Notes: a model not told the origin generated them from the sequence alone. Numbered from the stretch's first letter, positions 1-5,848 are shown. The stretch is 6,768 nt of DNA from Caldiserica bacterium UBA646 (GCA_002299965.1 DBOM01000040.1:1-6768); one strand, 5' to 3'. Program-made: numbers and translations.

Positions 1-1573
1 GTTTTATCAATGCGACACTCCCCGAAACAAAAGGAGCTGCCATAGATGTCCCGCTAGAAAGTGATTTATTATTATTTAAAACTGTCGAAGTTATATCAAC
101 ACCTGGGGCAACCAAATCTGGCTTCAGGTAAAAATCTATCGTAGGGCCATTAGCCGAAAAGGAGGCTATTTTGCCTAACCCATATTTATTATTTAATTTT
201 ATCGTAGTAGAATCCGTTATTCGTTGTTTAATGTACAATCCATCCGTATATGAAATAAATAAAAACGGTATAAAATCAGTTTCTTTAGGGTTAGATTGAG
301 ATTGCAACTCGACATCAGGCAAGCCACTTACATTATTAAAAACGATTATTCCCTTAGCTCCTGCCTTTTTTGCATTGATATCCTTATCTCCAAAATAGAT
401 CATTCCTCTCGATACCAATGCAATCTTTCCTGTGAGATTCTTCCCCGAAAAATCACTTTCCAGGCCATACCCACAATAAACTATATTATAGTTTCCATCA
501 GTAAAAAAAGGAGAACCCTCCGGGTATATGCCTATAATATCCTTGCCCCAAAAAGCAATGACGCCATTCATTGCATCACTGCTTGCTCCTACACCAATGA
601 CACTCCCATTAGATGCCGGTGCACTCATAGGAAATGGAACCAAATCTGACCTACTGCCATAATTTCCTGCAGCAGCCACAACTACTATCCCATCTGCTGT
701 AGCATTCTCCACTGCAATTGATTCCGGATCTCCTCCCCCTCCTGCACCTCCTATTGTACCAATAGATATATTTATAACATCACATTTGTCTTTAGCAGCC
801 TGTTCTACCCCTTTAATTATCGTTGAAATTGAAGTTGTTTCTGTACTTCCAGTAAACACTTTATAAGCACGAATTTTTACATCAGGTGCAACACCATAAT
901 TAGATCCGCCAATAATTCCCGCTACATGCGTACCATGCCCATCAGCGTCCATAGGGTTGCTATCCATATCTGCAAAGTCATACCCGCCTATTATCTTTGC
1001 ATTAGGAAACCCTCCCCCGCCCAATTCTGTATTTCTATAATCCACCCCTGTATCGACAATACCTACTACAACGCCTTTCCCTGTAATATATTCCCCTCTG
1101 CTATCAGTCATCCTGTTAACAACATCTGATTTTATCACCTTGGTAGCATAGGTTCTTTCAAGATAGGCTTCTTTATCTTCAAAAATTCTTTTGACGTTTT
1201 GATTCTCCGCAATATCCATCATATACTTCCTGTCTACCGTGCACGAGAAACCATTAAAAAGATACTCATAATTAAACTTGACTTCTGCGTTAAACCTTTC
1301 CATATACTTTATTAACTCATTTTGCTTTAACTCTAACTCCGTTGCGTGTCTTTCTGCGCTATCATCAATAAAAATAGTAAGAAGCCTAAACTTTAAAGTT
1401 TTCTTATAGACAACTACTGGTGCATCTGTTAATTCCACAATAATTGATACCTTTTCTTCTGATGAATGCATCAAGGATGGCGAAATTTTCTCCTCAGCAC
1501 TGCCTGCCATTTTTACAGTGAAAAAAGATAGAATAATTGTCAAAGTTAGCACTGAGACAATAAATTTTTTCAT
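1..1573 (-). CDS. Secreted subtilisin-like serine protease (S8) with PA domain, 3' end cut by window edge
   Basis: The visible 524 residues form an exported subtilase, which would degrade extracellular protein or peptide. Residues 1-26 are a signal peptide (MKKF, a hydrophobic core, then a likely cut near AGSA). About 41-141 look like an I9-type propeptide. The catalytic domain is complete: Asp174 in GIVDTGVD, His213 in DGHGTHVAG, oxyanion Asn304 in AAAGNYG, and Ser510 in SSGTSMAAP. Between Asn304 and Ser510, about 355-460 form an inserted protease-associated (PA) domain, recognisable from GKIALVSRG and AGAKGIIVFNN. This arrangement is typical of large secreted subtilases, and further C-terminal domains may lie outside the window. 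The ATG start is preceded by a strong SD (AAGGAGGGG, 1579-1587). I saw no in-frame stop. The gene is divergent from the HAD gene and has its own promoter. Family call is secure; substrate is unknown. Confidence 0.95.
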   Translation of the reverse strand, partial: MKKFIVSVLTLTIILSFFTVKMAGSAEEKISPSLMHSSEEKVSIIVELTDAPVVVYKKTLKFRLLTIFIDDSAERHATELELKQNELIKYMERFNAEVKFNYEYLFNGFSCTVDRKYMMDIAENQNVKRIFEDKEAYLERTYATKVIKSDVVNRMTDSRGEYITGKGVVVGIVDTGVDYRNTELGGGGFPNAKIIGGYDFADMDSNPMDADGHGTHVAGIIGGSNYGVAPDVKIRAYKVFTGSTETTSISTIIKGVEQAAKDKCDVINISIGTIGGAGGGGDPESIAVENATADGIVVVAAAGNYGSRSDLVPFPMSAPASNGSVIGVGASSDAMNGVIAFWGKDIIGIYPEGSPFFTDGNYNIVYCGYGLESDFSGKNLTGKIALVSRGMIYFGDKDINAKKAGAKGIIVFNNVSGLPDVELQSQSNPKETDFIPFLFISYTDGLYIKQRITDSTTIKLNNKYGLGKIASFSANGPTIDFYLKPDLVAPGVDITSTVLNNNKSLSSGTSMAAPFVSGSVALIK

Positions 1574-1593
1574 TCAAACCCCTCCTTCATAAA

Positions 1594-1620
1594 ATTATAC
1601 ATTTATTGACAGAAAATCAA
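1594..1620 (-). promoter_or_regulatory. Putative sigma-70 promoter of the subtilase gene
   Basis: Reading the minus strand, a perfect -10 TATAAT lies at 1599-1594. The -35 is weak: TTGATT at 1620-1615 with a 15-nt spacer, or TTTTGA at 1622-1617 with a 17-nt spacer. Transcription would start near 1587, giving a leader of about 14 nt that begins almost at the Shine-Dalgarno. The site overlaps the oppositely directed HAD promoter. Start-site position is inferred from spacing only. Confidence 0.5.
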
Positions 1621-1634
1621 AATGCACGTATATT
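1606..1634 (+). promoter_or_regulatory. Putative strong sigma-70 promoter of the HAD/PII-like genes
   Basis: A consensus -35 TTGACA (1606-1611), a 17-nt spacer and a -10 TATATT (1629-1634) give a near-ideal promoter. The expected start is near 1641, immediately before GGTGAG (1642-1647) and the ATG at 1649, so the leader would be only about 8 nt. This promoter also argues against the in-frame ATG at 1622, which lies inside the spacer and would not be transcribed. Confidence 0.6.
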
Positions 1635-1648
1635 TATTCAAGGTGAGA

Positions 1649-2290
1649 ATGACAATAGATTTAATTGTATTTGATTTTGATGGAACACTTTTTGACACAA
1701 GCGAAGATATAACAAAGGCAATGAACTTTGCTTTGAATAAAGCAGGCCTACCTCCTGCAAGCAGAACAAAAGTTTGGAGTTCTACCGGAGATGGAACATC
1801 CCTGCTTGTAAAAAGAATTCTGGGCAAAAATAACAAACACCTACACGATACCGTGCTTAACGACTTTATAGAATATCATTCTTCACACTGTGCAGATTAC
1901 ACAAAACTTGTGGAAGGAGTGCCAGATGTTCTTGAAAAGTTTAAAACAAAAAAAATGGTCATTCTGTCAAATAAATATAAAGAATTCATTGATAAAATAC
2001 TAAAAAAATTTGAAATGGATAGATATTTCTCGGCAATTTATGGAAAAGAAAGTTTTAGCAAAAGCAAACCCCACCCATATCCATTGTTATACACAATAAA
2101 AAAGATGAAAGTTACAGCCAAAAAAACAATATTTGTCGGCGACAGTCTGAACGATATACTCATATCAAAAAACGCCAATGTGAAATGCTTTATCATTCCA
2201 TCTAATGTAACTCCGATAGAAAAAATCGAAGAACTAAAACCTTACAAAATACTTGAAAATATTAAAGAACTTGTAAATTTCATTAAATAA
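1649..2290 (+). CDS. HAD-superfamily hydrolase, phosphoglycolate phosphatase-like
   Basis: A 213-residue cytosolic phosphatase of the haloacid dehalogenase superfamily, close to the usual 210-225 residues of Gph/PGP-like enzymes. Motif I is FDFDGTLFDT with nucleophile Asp9 and acid/base Asp11. Motif II is Ser107 in VILSNK, motif III is Lys140 in SKSKPHP, and motif IV is GDSLND with Asp165 and Asp169 for magnesium. The helical segment between motifs I and II (about 16-85) fits a C1-type cap. I chose ATG 1649 over the in-frame ATG 1622 because 1649 has an AAGGTGAG ribosome site and because a promoter spans 1606-1634. The substrate could be phosphoglycolate, pyrophosphate or a sugar phosphate; members of this subfamily are hard to separate by sequence. 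A PII-like gene follows 30 bp downstream with no terminator between, so co-transcription is likely. Confidence 0.88.
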   Translation: MTIDLIVFDFDGTLFDTSEDITKAMNFALNKAGLPPASRTKVWSSTGDGTSLLVKRILGKNNKHLHDTVLNDFIEYHSSHCADYTKLVEGVPDVLEKFKTKKMVILSNKYKEFIDKILKKFEMDRYFSAIYGKESFSKSKPHPYPLLYTIKKMKVTAKKTIFVGDSLNDILISKNANVKCFIIPSNVTPIEKIEELKPYKILENIKELVNFIK

Positions 2291-2298
2291 CGTAAAAT
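2271..2298 (+). promoter_or_regulatory. Possible secondary promoter before the PII-like gene
   Basis: TTGTAA (2271-2276), a 16-nt spacer and TAAAAT (2293-2298) lie across the end of the HAD gene. The predicted start near 2305 would give a leader of about 16 nt beginning at the ribosome site. The matches are imperfect and the DNA is AT-rich, so a chance occurrence is quite possible. Confidence 0.25.
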
Positions 2299-2320
2299 AT
2301 TAAAAAAGGAGGAGTCTGTC

Positions 2321-2722
2321 ATGGCGTATCTACTGGTAATAGTATTAAATAAAACAGAAAAGATAGAGAGTATCCTCGAACGATTTGTCGAAGTAGATGT
2401 ACGAGGAGCAACAATTATTGATTCAGTTGGAATGGGAAGGACCCTCGAATCTGAAATTCCCATATTTGGCACACTCCAGGAAATTTTGTCCGGTGGAAAA
2501 GGAAAACGCCCCGAAAATAAAACCATTTTTACTGTAATTAAAGAGGAAAAAACGTTAAGAGATGCAGAACGCGTTGTAAAAGAAGAATTATCCAATTTTA
2601 AAGAACCTGGCGCAGGAATTATGTTTGTCCTGCCAATAATGGACTTTAAGGGATTATCCCCCTCGCTAAAAGAAGAAGAAAAAAGTTTAAGAGAGCATCG
2701 AAAAATTGAAAAAATTGTTTAG
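2321..2722 (+). CDS. Small PII-like (ferredoxin-fold) protein of unknown function
   Basis: A 133-residue soluble protein. The N-terminal strand and helix (YLLVIVLNKTEKIESILE, 3-20), followed by VRGATIIDSVGMGR (27-40), resemble the first half of nitrogen-regulatory PII proteins. GAGIMFVLPI (97-106) resembles the late PII strand. The middle (41-70) would be the T-loop position but has no uridylylated-tyrosine signature, and the usual PII nucleotide-binding TGxxGDGKI segment is replaced by NFKEPGAGI. Residues 107-133 form a highly charged tail. I therefore infer a PII-like fold without standard GlnB/GlnK function, perhaps a trimeric small-molecule sensor. A strong GGAGGAG ribosome site lies at 2308-2314. 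The gene follows the HAD gene by 30 bp, and its stop codon overlaps that of the convergent PlsY gene. Confidence 0.75.
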   Translation: MAYLLVIVLNKTEKIESILERFVEVDVRGATIIDSVGMGRTLESEIPIFGTLQEILSGGKGKRPENKTIFTVIKEEKTLRDAERVVKEELSNFKEPGAGIMFVLPIMDFKGLSPSLKEEEKSLREHRKIEKIV

Positions 2723-2735
2723 AAGACAGTTTTTT
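2709..2735 (+). terminator. Possible weak AT-rich terminator hairpin at the convergent gene ends
   Basis: AAAAAATTGT (2709-2718) can pair with ACAGTTTTTT (2726-2735) around the loop TTAGAAG, with one G-U wobble in the plus-strand RNA, and a T run follows to 2736. On the minus strand the wobble becomes an A-C mismatch, so it should work better for the PII-like transcript. The stem has only one G-C pair, so termination strength is doubtful. Confidence 0.3.
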
Positions 2736-3309
2736 TAATAATATATCTCCTCAAATAGAGGTATCCCAGCAGCACAGATGAACCTATAATTACATGGATA
2801 TTTTCAAGGTAAAACAATTCAAGGGGAATGAGAAACAAAAATGCAATAAATTGCGCAATCCCTCTCTTCTCCTTTTTTTTCATTAAAACTATCAAAATCA
2901 CTAAAACAAGCCATATTATCAATACCCAACGCATTTCTCTCCAGCAAATAACACTCAACACGCCTATTATTGGCGCAATACCCATACCACCTCTAAATTT
3001 ATAATATACAGGAAAAGAGTGTCCCAGCACCACGGCAATGCCCGCAAGAATGGCTGTATCCTGGGAATGCGGCATCTTAAAAATAAATGGGAGAAGCGTT
3101 AAAATAAAACCTTTTCCCACGTCGATAATACCAACGGCTATCCCCCACTTTTGTCCCAAAACTTTAAATGCATTAAATGTCCCGGGGTTTCTATCGCCTA
3201 ATTCTCTTACATCACGCCTTTTCACAATTCGAACAAATACAGTGGCAGGAGAAAAAGAGCCAACAAGATAAGAAATAAAAATATAAGAAAATTCTAATAT
3301 AGAAACCAC
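2719..3309 (-). CDS. plsY: PlsY-family glycerol-3-phosphate acyltransferase, divergent
   Basis: A 196-residue multi-pass membrane protein of the PlsY family, which moves an acyl group from acyl-phosphate to glycerol 3-phosphate to make lysophosphatidate, the first step of bacterial phospholipid synthesis. The three conserved loops are recognisable: GSFSPATV (17-24) leading to RELGDRNPGTFNAFKVLG (35-52), DVGKG (63-67), and GHSFPVYYKFRGGMGIA (96-112). Several residues differ from the usual consensus. The GSGN core is GDRN, the Arg after the conserved Asn is Lys49, and GGKG has become GGMG (Met109). It may be a working divergent PlsY or a paralogue with another acceptor. The start is GTG at 3309, overlapping the kinase gene by 16 bp and preceded directly by GGTGGTGAT, so translational coupling is likely. 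No plsX is in view. Confidence 0.85.
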   Translation of the reverse strand: MVSILEFSYIFISYLVGSFSPATVFVRIVKRRDVRELGDRNPGTFNAFKVLGQKWGIAVGIIDVGKGFILTLLPFIFKMPHSQDTAILAGIAVVLGHSFPVYYKFRGGMGIAPIIGVLSVICWREMRWVLIIWLVLVILIVLMKKKEKRGIAQFIAFLFLIPLELFYLENIHVIIGSSVLLGYLYLRRYIIKKTVF

Positions 3310-3887
3310 ATCACCACCCCGCTAAGAATGGGAATCGAAAGATTGTCGTTTATTTTGAGAGTAACAAGCTCAATAAATGTGCCAGCCAAAGCGCCGGAAA
3401 GTCCCACTAAAAATGGTAATTGCAATTTCCATTGTGCCCATAGTGCAACAAACAACATCGCAATAAAACAAGCAACAGACCCCTCAAGAGTTTTGTCATG
3501 AAAGATCTTAATGCGACCGATGCTTTTCCCGACAACCGTTGCTGCCATATCTCCAAAAACATTAAACAATATCGCGGGAATACCAATATGTTTCGGGAAA
3601 AAAATTACAATAATCGTACACCCCATTAATGAATACGTAGTCCCTGATAAATCTCTTAACTCTTCTTTTTTTGCAATGAATCGCATAAAACGTGCAAATG
3701 GCTTAAAAATACGTCGCACCACTTCATTTGCTTTAGGCGAAACAAGACGAATAATGTCCAGAGAAAGAGCAAAAATAAAAGCTAAGAAAACAGACAATAT
3801 GACATACTTTGTGGGCCAATAGTAATAGATGACAACAACTACTATAAGTACAAGACGATAAACTTTTCTAAAAAAAAGTTTTTTCAT
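3294..3887 (-). CDS. CTP-dependent diacylglycerol/polyprenol (dolichol) kinase-family membrane protein
   Basis: A 197-residue integral membrane protein of the family that includes yeast Dgk1, Sec59 and plant phytol kinase, which phosphorylate a lipid alcohol using CTP or another nucleotide. Family hallmarks are RDLSGTTYSLMGC (78-90), FGDMAATVVGKSIG (111-124), KTLEGS (132-137) and KINDNLSIPILSG (178-190), set among hydrophobic segments. It could make phosphatidate from diacylglycerol, or a polyprenyl phosphate. The substrate cannot be read from sequence. I prefer the ATG at 3887, placed 8 nt after AGGGG (3896-3900); an in-frame GTG at 3896 would add three residues. The ATG is only 15 bp beyond the tmRNA CCA end with no terminator, so the gene is probably transcribed with ssrA. 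Its 3' end overlaps the PlsY gene by 16 bp. Confidence 0.85.
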   Translation of the reverse strand: MKKLFFRKVYRLVLIVVVVIYYYWPTKYVILSVFLAFIFALSLDIIRLVSPKANEVVRRIFKPFARFMRFIAKKEELRDLSGTTYSLMGCTIIVIFFPKHIGIPAILFNVFGDMAATVVGKSIGRIKIFHDKTLEGSVACFIAMLFVALWAQWKLQLPFLVGLSGALAGTFIELVTLKINDNLSIPILSGVVMWFLY

Positions 3888-3902
3888 GGTCTCCACCCCT
3901 TA

Positions 3903-4257
3903 TGGTGGAGGTGGCGGGAGTTGAACCCGCGTCCGAATAAACACACCATGTCGCCAGGCTACAGGCTTAGTTACTTTTTGTTTTCATCTTTCTCGCTCAA
4001 GTAACAGAGCTCGAAAGCATAGTCTAAATTGTTACACTGTAAACATTGGCTTAGACAAACCTTTGTCACAGGACCTGTATTCCTACGTTTTAAGAGCCCT
4101 ACAGGCGAAAGCTACCTAAAACGTTAACCGCTTAATTAAGCAGCTAATGCGTAATTGTAATCAGCGTTTATCTTTTTGGTGGATGTTTTAAGAGGCCAAC
4201 CACCGTCCTCTGCCTGCGCCGACATGTCTTGTTTATCCGTCGAACCCCAGCACCCCC
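3903..4257 (-). ncRNA. ssrA: Transfer-messenger RNA (tmRNA, one-piece)
   Basis: tmRNA rescues stalled ribosomes and tags their unfinished proteins for destruction. The 355-nt gene has a full tRNA-like domain. The 5' strand GGGGGTG (4257-4251) pairs with CACCTCC (3913-3907), with a G-U wobble at the third pair, the alanine identity element. It is followed by CTGGGGTTCGACGG at the 5' side. On the 3' side, GGACGCGGGTTCAACTCCCG is the T arm, and the terminal ACCA is encoded, ending at 3903. An internal reading frame for the tag lies at 4165-4136. The two halves are joined in one molecule, unlike the permuted two-piece forms. A promoter is visible just upstream and the lipid kinase gene follows immediately. 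SmpB is not in the window. Confidence 0.97.
4136..4165 (-). other. tmRNA-encoded proteolysis tag ADYNYALAA
   Basis: Reading the minus strand, GCT at 4165 is the likely resume codon, followed by GAT TAC AAT TAC GCA TTA GCT GCT and TAA (4138-4136). This gives ADYNYALAA, to which the tmRNA's own alanine is added first. The ending YALAA is the classic degron seen by ClpXP-type proteases. The five bases before the resume codon, TAAAC, share T, A and C with the E. coli TAGTC at the same positions, which supports this start. A longer frame beginning further upstream cannot be fully excluded. Confidence 0.85.
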
Positions 4258-4274
4258 TTCTTTAACACTATTAT

Positions 4275-4302
4275 ATTATACAAATTTACGCAGTTTTTTC
4301 AA
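4275..4302 (-). promoter_or_regulatory. Putative sigma-70 promoter of ssrA
   Basis: On the minus strand, TTGAAA (4302-4297), a 16-nt spacer and a perfect TATAAT (4280-4275) precede the tmRNA. A second, overlapping TATAAT lies at 4275-4270. Transcription would begin near 4268, leaving about ten bases for RNase P to remove before the mature 5' end at 4257. The promoter probably also serves the kinase and PlsY genes. Confidence 0.65.
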
Positions 4303-4379
4303 GGCAAGTAACCAACGGAATAGTTTTAATGAAAGCCTATAGCCCATACTTTATGCCGAATAAGGTAATTCGGGTGACC

Positions 4380-4402
4380 AAAAATAATCGCAATTGATTA
4401 TT
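4380..4402 (-). terminator. Weak candidate terminator downstream of the MoeB/ThiF-like gene
   Basis: On the minus strand, AATAATC (4402-4396) and GATTATT (4389-4383) form a perfect 7-bp stem around a 6-base loop, followed by three more T residues (4382-4380). The stem contains only one G-C pair, so it is at best a weak intrinsic terminator. It sits 55 bp beyond the stop codon. The rest of the 199-bp gap between ssrA and this gene holds the ssrA promoter and a second short hairpin (4356-4373), with no gene that I can see. Confidence 0.22.
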
Positions 4403-4456
4403 ATATAAACTGCTTTAATTAAATAAATTTATCACTGCTGCATTGCTCATAAAAAG

Positions 4457-5218
4457 TTATTCATCGCCACATATTTTACAGCGAGGATCCCTTTCTATGC
4501 TTAGAGTAGAAAAATTATTGTCCAGAGCATCATAGATAAGTAATTTATTAAAATACTTGCTACCAATGCCTACAAAGAATTTTATAACCTCTGTTGAAAC
4601 AATACTGCCTATAGTGCCAGCAAGCGAACCCAATATGCCCATTGAACGGTTATTATCCGTCATAGAATGAACGATTTCAGGGCTTTTTTCCGGGAAAACA
4701 CAATTATAACATGCAGTTTTACCTGGCAATATGCTCATAACCTGGCCTGTAAACCGACCGACTGCACCTATAAATAAGGGTTTACTCGTCTTGATAGCTG
4801 TGCGATTTATAAGATAGCGCGTTTCAAAATTATCCGTAGCATCCACAACTGCATCATATTCCAGAAAAATCTCAGAGGCATTTAAGCTCGAAAGTCTTTC
4901 TCCATAGACTTCAATCTTTACATTGGGATTTAGCTTATTCAATCTCTCTTGCGTTAAAAATACTTTTTTCTTTCCAACATCATTAGTTGTATAAAGAACC
5001 TGCCGCCCTAAATTTGAAACAGACACCACATCAGCATCAACAAGTCCTATTTTTCCTAAACCTGCCGCAGCAAGATACATCGATGCAGGGTTCCCCAGTC
5101 CTCCTGCGCCAATAATTAACGCTGAAGAATGTTTAAGCTTTTCTTGTCCTTCTTCGCCTATTTTATCAATTAAAATTTGTCTACTGTATCTTTCTTTTTC
5201 TTCGCCAGATAACCGCAT
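4457..5218 (-). CDS. HesA/MoeB/ThiF-family adenylyltransferase
   Basis: A 253-residue E1-like enzyme, close to the usual 240-255 residues. Such proteins use ATP to adenylate the C-terminal glycine of a sulfur carrier (MoaD for molybdopterin, ThiS for thiamine, or others). The N-terminal RYSRQILI is followed by the nucleotide-binding loop GAGGLGNP (37-44), DAD (61-63), SNLGRQ with Arg72, and DATDN (126-130). Four cysteines in two pairs, CYNC (170 and 173) and CKIC (247 and 250), form the structural zinc site. The cysteine that ThiF uses in its NCRTAGVVG loop is Asn190 here (DNNRSMGILG), so ThiF-style persulfide chemistry at that position is not supported. No moaD, thiS or other partner is in view. 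The ATG has a good AGGGAGG ribosome site at 5230-5224. It lies 63 bp after the DUF5317 gene without a terminator. Confidence 0.9.
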   Translation of the reverse strand: MRLSGEEKERYSRQILIDKIGEEGQEKLKHSSALIIGAGGLGNPASMYLAAAGLGKIGLVDADVVSVSNLGRQVLYTTNDVGKKKVFLTQERLNKLNPNVKIEVYGERLSSLNASEIFLEYDAVVDATDNFETRYLINRTAIKTSKPLFIGAVGRFTGQVMSILPGKTACYNCVFPEKSPEIVHSMTDNNRSMGILGSLAGTIGSIVSTEVIKFFVGIGSKYFNKLLIYDALDNNFSTLSIERDPRCKICGDE

Positions 5219-5234
5219 ATATGCCTCCCTGATT

Positions 5235-5262
5235 ATTTTAACAAATATGCCGATTTAAGCAA
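5235..5262 (-). promoter_or_regulatory. Possible promoter of the MoeB/ThiF-like gene
   Basis: On the minus strand, TTGCTT (5262-5257), a 16-nt spacer and TAAAAT (5240-5235) lie in the 63-bp gap before the gene. The implied start near 5228 falls within the ribosome site, giving a leader of about 10 nt. The -35 matches the consensus in only three positions, so this is tentative; read-through from the DUF5317 gene is the alternative. Confidence 0.22.
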
Positions 5263-5281
5263 TTTGAGTGATGGGAGAATT

Positions 5282-5848
5282 TTAAGATAATTTGGAAGAA
5301 ACTGGTTTTTTAAAAAATTCAAAAATAAAAACACACAATCCTAACAAAATAATAATATCGCCAATACTATAGACCCCAACAAAAGGATTTAGAAATTGTG
5401 CGGTAATGTTATCTCCAAGAAAATTCAGATGTGTTTTTTCTGACATTATCGTTGCATTATAAAAAGTCCCGTACTGCCGCAGAAGTGCTATTTTTGCATG
5501 TGCTCCTACAAGTTCTAATTTTGATAAATCCTGGGGCATAAAACCCTTATTGCCAAGTATCACCAAAAGATTTAATGAAAACCCCACCGAAGCAACCAGT
5601 ATTCCCTTGTAATGCAAATTTAAAAGTAAAAAAGTGAGCAATACAAATAGGGAAACAACATAAAATATAGGAGTTGCGGAGCTAAAAAGAGAATTACTAA
5701 ATTTCTCGTTAAAAATAAGAAGCTGTATTAAAAAACCAATAAAAATTAAATAAACTGCTTTGACTTCTTTGTTTTTTATACCGCTGACTCCCTTATTTAC
5801 TACAAGAGCGATGACAAATACGAAGGCAAGTACAACTATCTCAATCAT
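5282..5848 (-). CDS. DUF5317-family membrane protein
   Basis: A 188-residue, very hydrophobic protein with about five or six membrane segments. I recognise the pattern of the DUF5317 family: SLNLLVILGNKGFMP (90-104), then KTHLNFLGDNI (137-147), then VYSIGDIIILLGLCVFIF (158-175). The function of this family is not established. The ATG at 5848 overlaps the end of the HD-GYP gene by 8 bp, and no good SD precedes it, so its translation probably depends on ribosomes finishing the upstream gene. A GC-capped inverted repeat lies 9-25 bp before the start. The pairing with a membrane HD-GYP protein suggests a role in sensing or signalling at the membrane, but that is inference from context. Confidence 0.8.
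   Translation of the reverse strand: MIEIVVLAFVFVIALVVNKGVSGIKNKEVKAVYLIFIGFLIQLLIFNEKFSNSLFSSATPIFYVVSLFVLLTFLLLNLHYKGILVASVGFSLNLLVILGNKGFMPQDLSKLELVGAHAKIALLRQYGTFYNATIMSEKTHLNFLGDNITAQFLNPFVGVYSIGDIIILLGLCVFIFEFFKKPVSSKLS

Noticed and set aside
296..1129. Plus-strand open frames at 296-649 and 926-1129
   Set aside because: They are antisense to the subtilase, which has all catalytic motifs across this span. Their translations resemble no family and they have no ribosome sites.
1622..1648. In-frame ATG at 1622 as start of the HAD gene
   Set aside because: It lies in the spacer of a strong promoter and lacks a ribosome site; ATG 1649 has AAGGTGAG and begins directly before the conserved first strand.
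1603..3822. Antisense open frames at 1603-1836, 2242-2595, 3038-3271 and 3511-3822
   Set aside because: All are shadows of the HAD, PII-like, PlsY and kinase genes, which carry recognisable motifs on the other strand.
4356..4373. CCGAAT/ATTCGG hairpin in the ssrA-moeB/thiF gap as a terminator
   Set aside because: A perfect 6-bp stem, but neither strand has a T run after it; it could be an operator or chance.
4311..4456. Small gene or riboswitch in the gap between ssrA and the MoeB/ThiF-like gene
   Set aside because: No open frame with a ribosome site and no recognisable riboswitch core; the stretch is AT-rich and about 145 bp.
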